DNA of 64,000 bases from contig JALLLS010000056.1 in assembly GCA_025094145.1 (NCBI GenBank), forward strand, positions 1 to 64,000. The letters run 5' to 3'. The notes below the pieces were generated by a model. That model saw only the letters and a program-made list of their open reading frames with translations. It had not been told where the DNA came from and ran no database searches. This document shows positions 33,820 to 43,472 of the stretch, piece after piece. A program made the translations under genes and the position numbers. Source of the stretch: Spinellus fusiger. Its lineage: Eukaryota; Mucoromycota; Mucoromycetes; Mucorales; Phycomycetaceae. The first letter of the stretch is position 1, and each line of letters opens with the position of its first letter.

Positions 33820-36800
33820 CTAATGACGTGTACTACGGCTATCATAGTAGAAAGATGTAGCACTATTATTTTGTTTAGTACGCATAGGTTGTGACTGTAG
33901 CTGCTGTGTTTGTTGTGTTTGTTGTGTTTGTTGTGTTTGTTGTGTTTGTTGCGCTTGTTGCGCTTGTTGTGTTTGCTTCAATAGCTGGGCTAATTGTTCT
34001 AAAGCAAGAGAGGTATTTACATTAGCAGACATTTGAGGCTGTTGGATCTGGGGCTGTTGCATTTGAGGTTGTTGCATTTGAGGTTGTTGGATCTGAGGTT
34101 GTTGAATCTGATGCTGTTGGATCTGAGACTGCTGCAAATTCTGCTCATTCTTTTTTTGTTGCATTGCTTGACCCTTGAATGATTTGTGATTCCATTTAAT
34201 GCCCCTTTTCTTTTTGTATTTTAAGTATTTAACCTACCAATAAACCTAGTAACTGGTGTAGCTGCTCAGCTGCTGGAACAGAGGGAAGTGGAGGAACCGA
34301 TTGTAAAGGTAGATTCTGGCCAGAGAAATTACCATGAGATTCATAAGATTGAACTTGCGGGGGTTGTATACTTTGGATAGCCTGTGTTTGGGCAAGCATT
34401 GATAGCACCTAAAACAATTGCTTAGTTTTTCTCATATCAAATGATATCTCTATATTCTAATAATGACATACTTGTTGTGCCTTTTGAGCTTGTTCAAGTC
34501 GTTCTTGGTTACCCTTTATATGGAATATAATGTTAAAGACCATTGTATTTTCTATTAGTATTTTTACTTGCTAAAATGTGTCAGTGTATGACTTACATCT
34601 GTTATAAAAGGTGCACTCATGGAAGGCGCTCCTGTAGAAAGTACTCCCGTAGAAGATGCACCCATAGAGGATGTTACTGGATCATACATGGCATTTGAGC
34701 GACCGTTAGAGCTATGAGTGTCTGGATTGTATCCACCAAAATTATGTGAGGACTTATGGTGCATGCTATTGGATTCATAAGACTCCTCTCTGCGGTGTCC
34801 TTTTCTTTTCTCTCCACGATGGTGTCTACCCATGTGGTGCCCATCACTCTTTTTCAATTCTCCTGGTTGTTCTTTTCTGGCAGCAATTGCTTCTGTTCGC
34901 TCTCTGTCATAATAATATTAGAAAATATTTAGACATCTATTTACCAAAGTAAACATACTTGAATGAATGATCCCAAAAAAAGGAAATATCCCATCGGCCT
35001 CCTTTGTAGGTCTTCTCATGGCACCCATCAAAAGCAGATACACAAGCACGAGAATCATAAAACTCAATAATACGCTGTCTATAATGTTGAATCCATTTAG
35101 CATATGTAAACTTTTTTTTTGTTTTCCCAGTCTATCCACCAACCACCATCTATTTCTATGACTGTGTACCTAAGTTCTGTATTAATCCGATGTGTCTTAA
35201 AGTGAGGTGTGCGAATAACTTTGATTTCTCCGTAATGTTGGAAATAAGTACGAAGTTCAACATCATGGAGTGTGTTATCAGTGTCCTTTAGAGTAAGCAG
35301 CAATGTACCCTACAATACAGATGACTTGTTAAGCTACATACTTTATATATATATCTACCAAATAGTAATAGTAGTAGTAGTAATAATAATAATCTTGCCT
35401 GATTCTTGGTTCTATCACACCGTGCTTCTTCTTCTTCCTGTTTTGGCAGAGAATAGTGTACGTCTAACAATCGATTCTTTAACATGGCTCCCTGCATAGC
35501 CACTTTGGCAGCTTCAGCATCACGAATATCATACTTATAGATGCATAGACAATTCTAGTTTTGGTGATTGCATTCTATATGGAATAGTATGTGCCTTACA
35601 TAGGTAATGAATGCCATGCCTCTGCCTTCAATCAAATCAAAGACTTCCTTGATTTCACCAAACTTCTCAAATGTATCTCTAATTTCGCTAGCTTGAATAG
35701 TATACTAGAAACAGTAGGGGAAGGTTGATAAGGATCAGTAGACATCCTCCCCTTGTGTCCAATCGGCAGTCCATTTATAAACCTCAAGTATGCTTTACCT
35801 GCACATTTCTTACAAACAAAGTTCTGCATGGACGTTCCATAGCCGCCCTTGTCTCTAGTTGGGCTGAATTGCGTGCTTTTGGAGGCGGGTGGGATGGAGC
35901 CCTATGACCTGAAGCCATAAAGAATTCATACAACAAGAAAAACAAAGAAGATTACTATGGCTGTTACTCAATTGAACCACTCGCAAAAAAAAGACATCCA
36001 GGTGTTATAACAGATAAAAGGTGAAAAATGGCAGGGGACATTTTGGGTTGATAGTTGTCCTTCCATTCTTATAAGCTTTCTTTTTTCTTTCTTTTTTCTT
36101 TTTTCTTTCGTCTCTTTTTTTTAGTTCCTTTCTTCTCATGTCCAGTCTTATGCTTGTCATTGTTTCTCTTTAAGACTTTTTCATGTTCTTTGGGATGTTG
36201 AAGGCTGCTGTTTCGTAGGTCATCTCAGTGGAATTTGATGAAGAGCCATGAAAACGATTGGACTCTCAAAGAAATTAACGAAAAGGGCAATGGCAATGAT
36301 GAACAAGGCAAAAGAAAGAAAAAAGCAATACTTTTTTTTCTTTCTATGCGCGTCTTTTTGCCTTTGTTTTCGCCCTTTTCTCCTAATCAAATAGGAGAAG
36401 AAGAGAAGGAAAAGAAGAGAAAAATGCACCAGGATACCCTTAATCTTACCATAAGAATCGTCTTGCCAAGGCTCAGAATGAAAATCCTGCCCATTGCCTG
36501 AAGGTCCCATATCATAGGCAGGCATAAACGATGAAGGAGGATGTGCAGGAGGTGGACATGCGTAATAATCTTGTTCGTTGGATCTGGAAGCACTATTGTC
36601 ATCCATTCTACCATGCTTACTACGATTCCGAAAAGGCTTAGAAGCACCTCTTGGACGTGAGCCTCCTCTTCCTATTCCTGAACCTCCTCGGTGTGGCGCA
36701 TGAGCATGAGCACTTTCGTGGTGAGGTTGTACAACAGGGCGGTGATGATTGTCCTGTCTGGAGGGATCTCGAGAATAAGGTGAGAATCGATGTGTATTGT

Positions 36801-36822
36801 GATGCATAGAGTTAGAATCCAT
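33820..36822 (-). CDS. Mei2-like RNA-binding protein with two RRMs and a Gln-rich tail
   Basis: The minus-strand start ATG at 36822 (MDSNSMHH) opens a low-complexity His/Gly/Arg/Pro N-terminus (about 140 residues). Next come RRM1 (RTLFVRNVQ at the end of one exon, RNP1-like GRGMAFITYYDIRDAEAAK), AMQGAMLKNRLLDVHYSLPK, and RRM2 (GTLLLTLKDTDNTLHDVEL, YGEIKVIRTP, IIEFYDSRACVSAFDG). The paired RRMs and the IHYS/VHYSLPK link are typical of Mei2-like proteins, which bind non-coding and meiotic RNAs. The last exons encode Ser/His-rich and then Gln-rich repeats (QIQQPQ units and QQTQQT runs). The third, Mei2-defining C-terminal RRM is not visible. The exact junction before the final exon (near 34200-34245) is uncertain; one reading gives an implausible 28-bp intron. 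Confidence 0.75.
33890..34160 (-). repeat. Trinucleotide and hexanucleotide repeats coding for poly-Gln
   Basis: On the plus strand TGTGTTTGT recurs at 33905-33975 and TTGTTGCATTTGAGG-type units at 34035-34130. They encode the QQTQQT and QIQQPQMQQPQ runs of the Mei2-like protein, a region prone to length change. Confidence 0.75.
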
Positions 36823-36984
36823 TTCCTTTTTTGGCGTCTTTTGCTTGTCCAGAGGCAGCACTGCTAAAGGGACACAACTGAAGAGATTTTCAGCTGTCTT
36901 GCTAAAGTATAGCTGAATGACGTCTCTATTTGTGACGTCAATGGGCGGGGGTCATTAGAGTATTCAATGAATAATGCCGTAGTT

Positions 36985-37910
36985 GGCACCGAAATATTTA
37001 TAAACTCCTACTTAACACGTATAAAGCACAGTGTACATTTTCTTATGCTAACTCATCTAACACTGCAAACATTTTCGTCAAACCTCCTGAAATCTATAGA
37101 AAAAGATAATAGTATTGAGAATCTCTCATCAATCATTCATCAGGTGCTGAAAATAAACAATAGCAGAAGATAGTCTGGTCTAATGGGTTCAGGGTCAAAC
37201 TTATGAGCCTTAACAGGAGATTCAAAGTCATCAGGCAGTGTGGTACGGCCTTTGAGCCTAAGAATGTCCTGGAAACAAGGAAGTTTGGAAGTAGTGGGGT
37301 GATAGTATGTATTGTATTAGTGGGGAGGGCATTGGTGGATTACTTATAGTGAAGGGTAGGGTATACTCCAACAAGTACATTGATGTCTTGGGAGATGTCT
37401 ACTGCCATAAACTCAATTAATTCTCTCTATCCTAAACCCTGGAATCAGTTGCTGCCTACAAAAGGACAATGATAGACTCCATAAGAACAAGGCAACTCAA
37501 TTAGAGAGTAGCAAAAGGGTATAGTAATGACTCTTTAATGGTCATCATATAATCTTGATCTCAATACAACTGAGCATCTGTGGGCTTATCCCAAGAAGAC
37601 CACTAGGAAAGGCAGAGGGTTATATTCTATCAAACAAAAGTTAGAGACTACTCCAATGTTGGAATGAGGTAAGATATCTTAAGAAGTGACAGATATCTTC
37701 ATTGCCAACATGGGGCAGAGATACTAGATTGTCAATGATGGCAAATAATAATAATGGCTACTAAGCAGTCTTGTAATAAAAACCACTGTTATGTATTTTT
37801 AAACACTATTCTATGTATCTATTGAAGATGGCATATCTTTATCTAATGGATTCATAAGGTTATAACACTATTAAGATAAACTACAAAACTAAAAATGGAG
37901 ATCTATATTT
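36985..37910 (+). pseudogene. Tc1/mariner relic H, chimeric copy
   Basis: 37173-37910 matches 21023-21760 with only about three differences in 738 bp. The upstream part (37020-37172) is only loosely similar to 20536-20665 and lacks the rest of the helix-turn-helix region. It carries the same disabling stops as copy G. Confidence 0.75.
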
Positions 37911-38290
37911 AAACCCGTCGATTACATTCTTTTAGTCACTTTATGTAATAACAAATAGTAGATAATAAACATAATAAACATAAACATAACAAACATAACA
38001 AACATAATAAACAATACATAAAAGATAAACTCTTTATAGCTCTCTATTTATATGATGAGATAGATAATATCTTGAGCTAACCATCACACTTGTTATCAGC
38101 TTTAGCTAAGAATGCATAGCATCACTAACATAAAAATAAAACACTCTATATCCTGATATATTAATAATAAATTATCTTGGGATTTGTAGATCTTTTCTAT
38201 TATTAATTTCGTGGGTTCTTTATCTATATATGATTCATTCAATAATCACACTAACAAGTAATATATTGCATTTAGAGAGTCATTTAAACC
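37911..38290. other. AT-rich DNA with AAACATA microsatellite
   Basis: AACATAATAAACATA-type short repeats at 37968-38012. No gene seen. Confidence 0.5.
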
Positions 38291-38299
38291 CCTAAAAAG

Positions 38300-39125
38300 T
38301 GAATGAGATGGATTCAAGACACCTGGAAAGATGTTATTAGAAAGGATACATTTGCCTCATACAATCAACTGACATTTTGAATATTGAAGTTTGAGGTGGA
38401 TGCATATAGAGACACCCTTATCAGCTACTGTAATCAGTTAGAGTATGTATCCTTTTCTGTAGACCACAAGCCAGCCTTCACTGAAAAACACACAAAGAGA
38501 AACAGCTTTGTTGGGCTAAGGAACATGCCAGTTGAACAAGTGATTAGTGGAGAGGTATCATTTAGTCTGATGAGTCAACATACATTATGAAGAAGAGCAA
38601 TAGAGATGCCTGTGTCATTAAAATAGTTAGAGAAAGATATAATTATAACCCTATTGTTCCAACAATGTAGTTTGGTGGCTATGGTGTGATGCTTTAGAGC
38701 TGCCATTAGGCTAATGGATTTGGCTCATTAGTCTTTGTTGATGGCACTGTAAACCAAGACGAATACATCAGAATTTTGGCTGTTGAGTTCCATCCTTGGT
38801 TCATGAAATTGTATCAGAAAGAAAACAGATAGTTTCTGTTACAAGAAGATGGTGCTAGCTGTCATTGGGTCCTATGCTAGATGGTGAAAAGAGACACATC
38901 AAATTAGGGACTTTGAGTACTGGCCCGCACAAATTCCTGACTTGAACTCAATTGAACATGTCTGATACGCCTTGAAAATATGAATCGAAGAAAGAAGGGT
39001 ATCTATTATCAATTTAGAAAGTTGGTGTTGAACTTGCACAACGATGAGTTCAGAGTATAACAGATAGATACCATACAGTCATTGATGCCAAAGGAGGCCA
39101 TACAAAATACTAACTGTATTAACTG
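38300..39125 (+). pseudogene. Tc1/mariner relic I, a third family
   Basis: Degraded transposase. Readable pieces in order: AFTEKHTKRNSFVGLRN, LVFVDGTVNQDEYIRILAVE, FLLQEDGASCHW (second catalytic Asp) and EYWPAQIPDLNSIEHV (third catalytic region). Several stops interrupt it (for example GTC TGA where Trp is expected). It differs from the elements at 2754-3834 and 20536-21760. Confidence 0.75.
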
Positions 39126-39344
39126 TATTATCTTTTTATTTTCGATAAATAAATATGTTGAGCTTTGGTATGTTTGAGTGTGAAGCTTCTAGGTCAGATG
39201 TAAAATGTTTTATGTAATGAACATGTTCTATCCGTTTCATCCTGATATTTATATTCAAAGGTATTCAATTCAATTGAGTATGGCTGTATTCACACTTTCT
39301 TGAACAAGTATGTTTATCCTAATTATATACTTAATAAATTTTCT

Positions 39345-39435
39345 TTAGTAAACCATCGTCAAAATAGATGTACAGGCTGTTATAATTATGGCTATTTGCG
39401 CAAAAGTCATTACAATTGTCCAAATAATGATAGAT
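39345..39435 (+). pseudogene. Possible zinc-knuckle relic
   Basis: The plus strand reads CTGCYNYGYLRKSHYNCPNN, close to a CCHC zinc knuckle (C-X2-C-X4-H-X4-C) with one Cys replaced by Tyr. Such knuckles occur in transposon and retroelement proteins. Only about 30 codons are legible. Confidence 0.3.
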
Positions 39436-39991
39436 ACCAAACAGAAAGTAGAGACATTGTGATATGACCAAGAAATGGTAGCATACTGCAAAGAATGAGT
39501 AAAATGAATCAGTCATACAATCCTATGAGATATGTACTTCTTCTTCCTATAGAATAAGCTGTAGTATATTTGAATAAAGTGTATTGATCTTTCAGAGATA
39601 ATATAAAAGTACAACAGCCTGCATTAGAATGTATGCCTTTTGGTGGTGATTTATGCCAAGTTTTTATATTTGTAGTAATCATTAAAGTATAAAAGAATAA
39701 CAAACAATTTGAATAAATAAGAGCAAAGTTAATTGTACGTTAACTAAACCAAATACCTTTGGACCTAAGAAGCCATTGAAAACACCATAAAATCAATGGA
39801 TGATAAATAATAGCTGATACTATTCAATGTTGCTAATACAATAACTATTTATTTCCTCTTTCTTATTGTATTTCTATCTATTCTTTCTGAACTAAAGATG
39901 TATGCAGCCAACAAGATGTTAATGAAGTAAAAAAAATACAATATGCTTATAGATTCGACCTAGGGTTTTTACATGTACTTAATTTTTATAG

Positions 39992-40544
39992 GAGACTGAT
40001 GAGAAGCCTGTAGCAAGTTATCCAGGTGATAATACTACCAGAAGAATGACAATAAAGGGAAAAGTCATGCGGAGGATGTTGAAGAAAGAAGGATTCAGAT
40101 TCTATCTTATCAATGAATTCAAAACATCGAGCCTGTGTCCTGAGTGCAAGTACTCATCTTTGGAAACATTTAAACATGTCAAGAACCCCAGGCCCTATCA
40201 ACGAACAAAAATGCCCAAAGTTAAATGTCATGGTCTTCTCAGGTCATTTCTTCTTAATTCTATATCAAAAAAAGAAACTCATATTTCTCCCTTCAAATAG
40301 GTGTTCAAACCAGTATTGTATGAAAGACAAGACATTGAGACTTTGGAACTGTGATCTAGTTGTTATATTGAACTTTGGACATAGTCTAATGTCTCCAAGG
40401 GAAAATGGTACCCTCTCATAGTACTTTTGTAGATAGAACAAAAGAAAGCATGACTCCAAAGATACACCTAGAACCAATAAAAGGTCCAAGCCTTCTGGTT
40501 TATCATTCTCCTCCCCAGTGATCGCTGCAGCCTCGGTTGACTAA
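39992..40544 (+). pseudogene. Fanzor nuclease C-terminal domain (zinc ribbon and RuvC-III)
   Basis: Exon 39992-40242 reads ETDEKPVASYPGDNTTRRM ... KVMRRMLKKEGFRFYLINEF, then KTSSLCPEC and VKCHGLL. A 58-bp GT-AG intron (40243-40300) is followed by RCSNQYC and LWNCDLVVILNFGH, then SLMSPRENG. CPEC and CSNQYC form the four-Cys zinc ribbon. NCDLVVILN corresponds to the RuvC-III NRDLNAA-type motif with its Asp kept. INEFKTSSLC is the family's DEF.TS..C motif with Asp changed to Asn. The frame stops at 40421, but the family's Ser-rich tail (KRSKPSGLSFSS ... ASVD) is legible in another frame to the stop at 40542-40544. This is the best-preserved Fanzor part in the window; the rest of the protein is gone. 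Confidence 0.75.
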
Positions 40545-40650
40545 CTGAAGGAAACCCATGATACAGGTAAACTATCTAAAAACATAATGAAGTGTATCTT
40601 ATTCGATTTTGTCATACAAAAAGATATTATAATGAATAGTATTATAATGA
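40545..40650 (+). ncRNA. Candidate Fanzor guide-RNA scaffold / right end (element D)
   Basis: Non-coding block after the tail stop, conserved with element B. A small stem ATTATAAT (loop GAATAGT) ATTATAAT sits at its end, about 40629-40651. Known Fanzor guide RNAs overlap the 3' end of the gene and the element's right end, which fits this position. No evidence of transcription is available. Confidence 0.4.
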
Positions 40651-40870
40651 CTGGAGCAGTGATTAAATGCTAAATTCGGGTGTAACAAAGATAGATGGAG
40701 ATAGCAGAAAGAAACAAAGGACAAGACATCTGTGACGTGTATTAGAAGAACACCTTTAAATACTGTACAAAATAACGACATTATGGACTCACCAAAAAGT
40801 ACCTTTTTTCAGGAATCCATTCCAACAATATCTATAATATTCTATTCAAAAGGATTTTTTCAAAGTAACC
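40651..40870 (+). promoter_or_regulatory. Upstream region of RMI1
   Basis: Short AT-rich interval between the Fanzor element and the RMI1 start. It must contain the RMI1 promoter. No clear TATA box. Confidence 0.3.
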
Positions 40871-43159
40871 ATGTCAAGTCATGAAGTTCATTCAGCAAAG
40901 ATCATGGAATGGCTTGAGGATCGAGCAGGAATTCGTCTAAAACCTGAATACTTTTCGAAATGGTTCGATACATGGTCTTCATCCCAAGGCGACACTATTC
41001 ACCATAACTCTGAAGTAGTTTATAAAGCAGCGTATGAAGCTTTTCTTAGACAAAGCATTGAGAAGTCCTCGAGACCGGTTATTCCTAGCAATTACGCAGA
41101 CAATAGTACCAAACTATTCCCTCCCCTCGGATTCGAACGAGGAGGTGGTGTAATACTTCAAATTATGGATTGTCATGATATTACTCGTCCTTTACACTCC
41201 ATGCTGACAGTCATGACAGATAAAAGCAGAAAGCCAGGTGTCATTAACTTTGACGAGAATACAGGATATACAGAAAATAGTTCCAAAAGAGTGCTGCGGT
41301 GGGTTCTATCAGATGGTACTCATCAGATACCAGCATTGGAGAAAAAGAGAATAGCTGGTATTGATATGTTTACACCTTTTGGCTGCAAGGTAAAATGGGG
41401 AAAGAGAAGGATCAGTCAATTCTGTTTAATTCTATATGTAAAAGTTTCCATCTTTTTATTTATTTATTTATTTGTATCGGTATTCATTAATACTGCTCTT
41501 TTATAGTTATTAATATCAAAATGCGATGTATCTCTTGGTATTCTCTTTCTCAAGCCAAGCAATACAAAAGTCTTGGGTGGATGTGTCCCTAGGCTATACA
41601 AAGGAAACATGATGAAAGAATTAATAAACAGATTTCAACAACGACTCATGTAAATGTTCATTTTGAAGACACCTTTTTTTTGTCTCTCTGGGCTTATTTT
41701 ACTTACCATTTGCTTATTATTTACAGAATATATAACTCCAAAGCAGTGAATAATCAAAACATACACCATGAGCAAATCTCCGAAGAAGTAGATGAATACA
41801 GTGACCTGGATGAGGCAGATCTGAACAGAATAAATGAAATGGAAGCGGAACTGTCGAAACCATCAACATCTTATTCATCTGAGGCGTCATTGAATAGAAC
41901 GTAAGTCTAATTTCTTCTGAACAGAGACAAACAAAACAAAAAGAAAAGTGCATTCTTTTGATATGTTCATGTCTATGTATGTACTTCTTTTCATTTTCAG
42001 GTTTTATCTTCTTATGACTACCGTTATGAATTTCTTGAACTTTGTAAAGAATATCCTTCTTGTCCATCCATAATTATAACACTAGGAGTCTATTATTATT
42101 TCTTGAAGACTTGATCAAGAAGAGTTCATGCAATGGTAGTCATAAGAAGATGAAGCCTGAAAATGAAAAGAAAAACAACAACTGAATATATAAGACACGC
42201 CCTATTCTCTTGTCTTATTAGTATAGTACATTGACTAAACATTCCAATCACCATAGATTCGTAGCTTCAGATGCCTCACCTGTCCAAGCACCGCCTCCTC
42301 AAGAAGTCTTACTGCCACAAAAGAGACCACCACCAACGGACAAACTGGAATCGGTATCTAAACGCGCAACACCCTACACTTCACCGTTCTTCTCTGCACC
42401 GCCTTCCAACCCTATTCCTCAACCTACCTCATCCGAACCCAAAGACTCACATCAGTCTGGTTGGCTTGAAGAGAATATATCCATTACCATAGATGATGAA
42501 GTTGTTGAGATCAAGCAAGAGAAAACAAAACCCACTGAGGATGAACCCATCGATAGTGTGAACCGACTACACAAGTTATTGACTTTTATTCAAGACGGTA
42601 AAAATGTTCACTACCCTGACCAAGTTATTATGGAGGCAAGTCAAAGAAGAGAGGCATCACCAATAATGAGATCGCTGACCTATTGTTATTTCTATTACAG
42701 TGCAAGGCCAGTAAGCTTTCAAAGTTAAAGATTACTTCTTCAAAAGGCTATTACCTTATAGTACACATCATTGAGCCCGACTCTTTCAATAGCATGGAGG
42801 TGGCTGTTGTATTTGGAAACGAGGTAGCTTATCAATGGACTTAATAATGATGAGTATATTTCTCTTATTTTCTGTCTTGTAGATTATTTCGGGATTACTT
42901 GGAGTATCCCATAAAGAAGTGATCAGATTAAGTAAGGAAGCGGGATCTGATGATATATTGAAAAAAGTGAGTATACAATAGAGCTTCTATTCCATCTGCT
43001 GCTACTTATTCTTTTGATGATTTTATATGTTAGATTATTAGACAATTACATGAGAAACTTCTCAGCTCAAGGGCTAATGTTGAATTAGACCTTTCTTTAA
43101 TGGTCAATGATGCCAGTGGATTCCCAACGCCCAGAGTTCTTCATTATCTGATTCAATAA
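40871..43159 (+). CDS. RMI1: RecQ-mediated genome instability protein 1
   Basis: Seven exons: 40871-41389, 41507-41649, 41727-41900, 42257-42635, 42701-42823, 42883-42966, 43034-43159, giving 515 residues. RMI1 is the OB-fold partner of topoisomerase III and the BLM/Sgs1 helicase, and dissolves double Holliday junctions in the nucleus. The N-terminal helical part (MEWLEDRAGIRLKPEYFSKW) precedes the OB fold: VILQIMDCHDITRP, MFTPFGCKLLISKCDVSLGI, LFLKPSNTKVLGGCVPRLY. A Pro/Ser-rich acidic linker follows (ITIDDEVVEIKQEK resembles a SUMO-interacting stretch). The C-terminus (SKGYYLIVHIIEP ... ISGLLGVSHKEV) matches the RMI1 C-terminal OB domain. Intron 4 has a GC-AG donor (GAG|GCAAGT), required to keep frame. 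Intron 3 carries a 50-bp inverted repeat. Confidence 0.87.
41988..42170. repeat. Inverted repeat inside RMI1 intron 3
   Basis: 41988-42030 (CTTTTCATTTTCAGG, then TCTTCTTATGACTACC) and the reverse complement of 42128-42170 match at nearly every base over about 42 nt. The left arm includes a decoy acceptor (TTTTCAG|G) that would lead to an early stop. The pair can form a stem around a loop of about 100 nt. Confidence 0.75.
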
Positions 43160-43472
43160 GCCTATCTCTCTCTCTCTTATGCATTCTTTCCTTTTCTTTT
43201 TTCTTTTTTCTTTTTTTTTTTTAAAAAAAAATTGCTTGTACTTATAATTCTGCATTTACACTTGAATGATCATTCATAAAATAATAATAATAATTTATCA
43301 TCCAGTCATCATCCTGCTGCTGTACATAGCTTGCTATTCACCAGATTTATTATTTTGTTTAGAAAATAGCTAATGAAAAAAAAAACTACTATATAAGTAA
43401 AGTGATATAGTTCAGCTCATAGAAGAACTCAAAAGTATTTACTGTATTGTATAGTACTTTGTAGCCTACTGT
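43160..43472. other. Convergent gap between RMI1 and UGGT
   Basis: CTTT-rich tract followed by poly(A)/(T) at 43190-43232 and AT-rich DNA. Nothing else recognised. Confidence 0.5.

Larger units (their letters stand above)
39545..40650 (+). mobile_element. Fanzor element D
   Basis: The element comprises a 5' region (39550-39892), C-terminal coding exons (39992-40421), a shifted C-terminal tail ending at 40544 and a conserved 3' block to about 40650. It shares its 5' and 3' parts with element B (16005-16545). The N-terminal and RuvC-I/II parts of the nuclease are missing, so the copy is itself deleted. The ends are estimated from where similarity to B fades. Confidence 0.65.
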
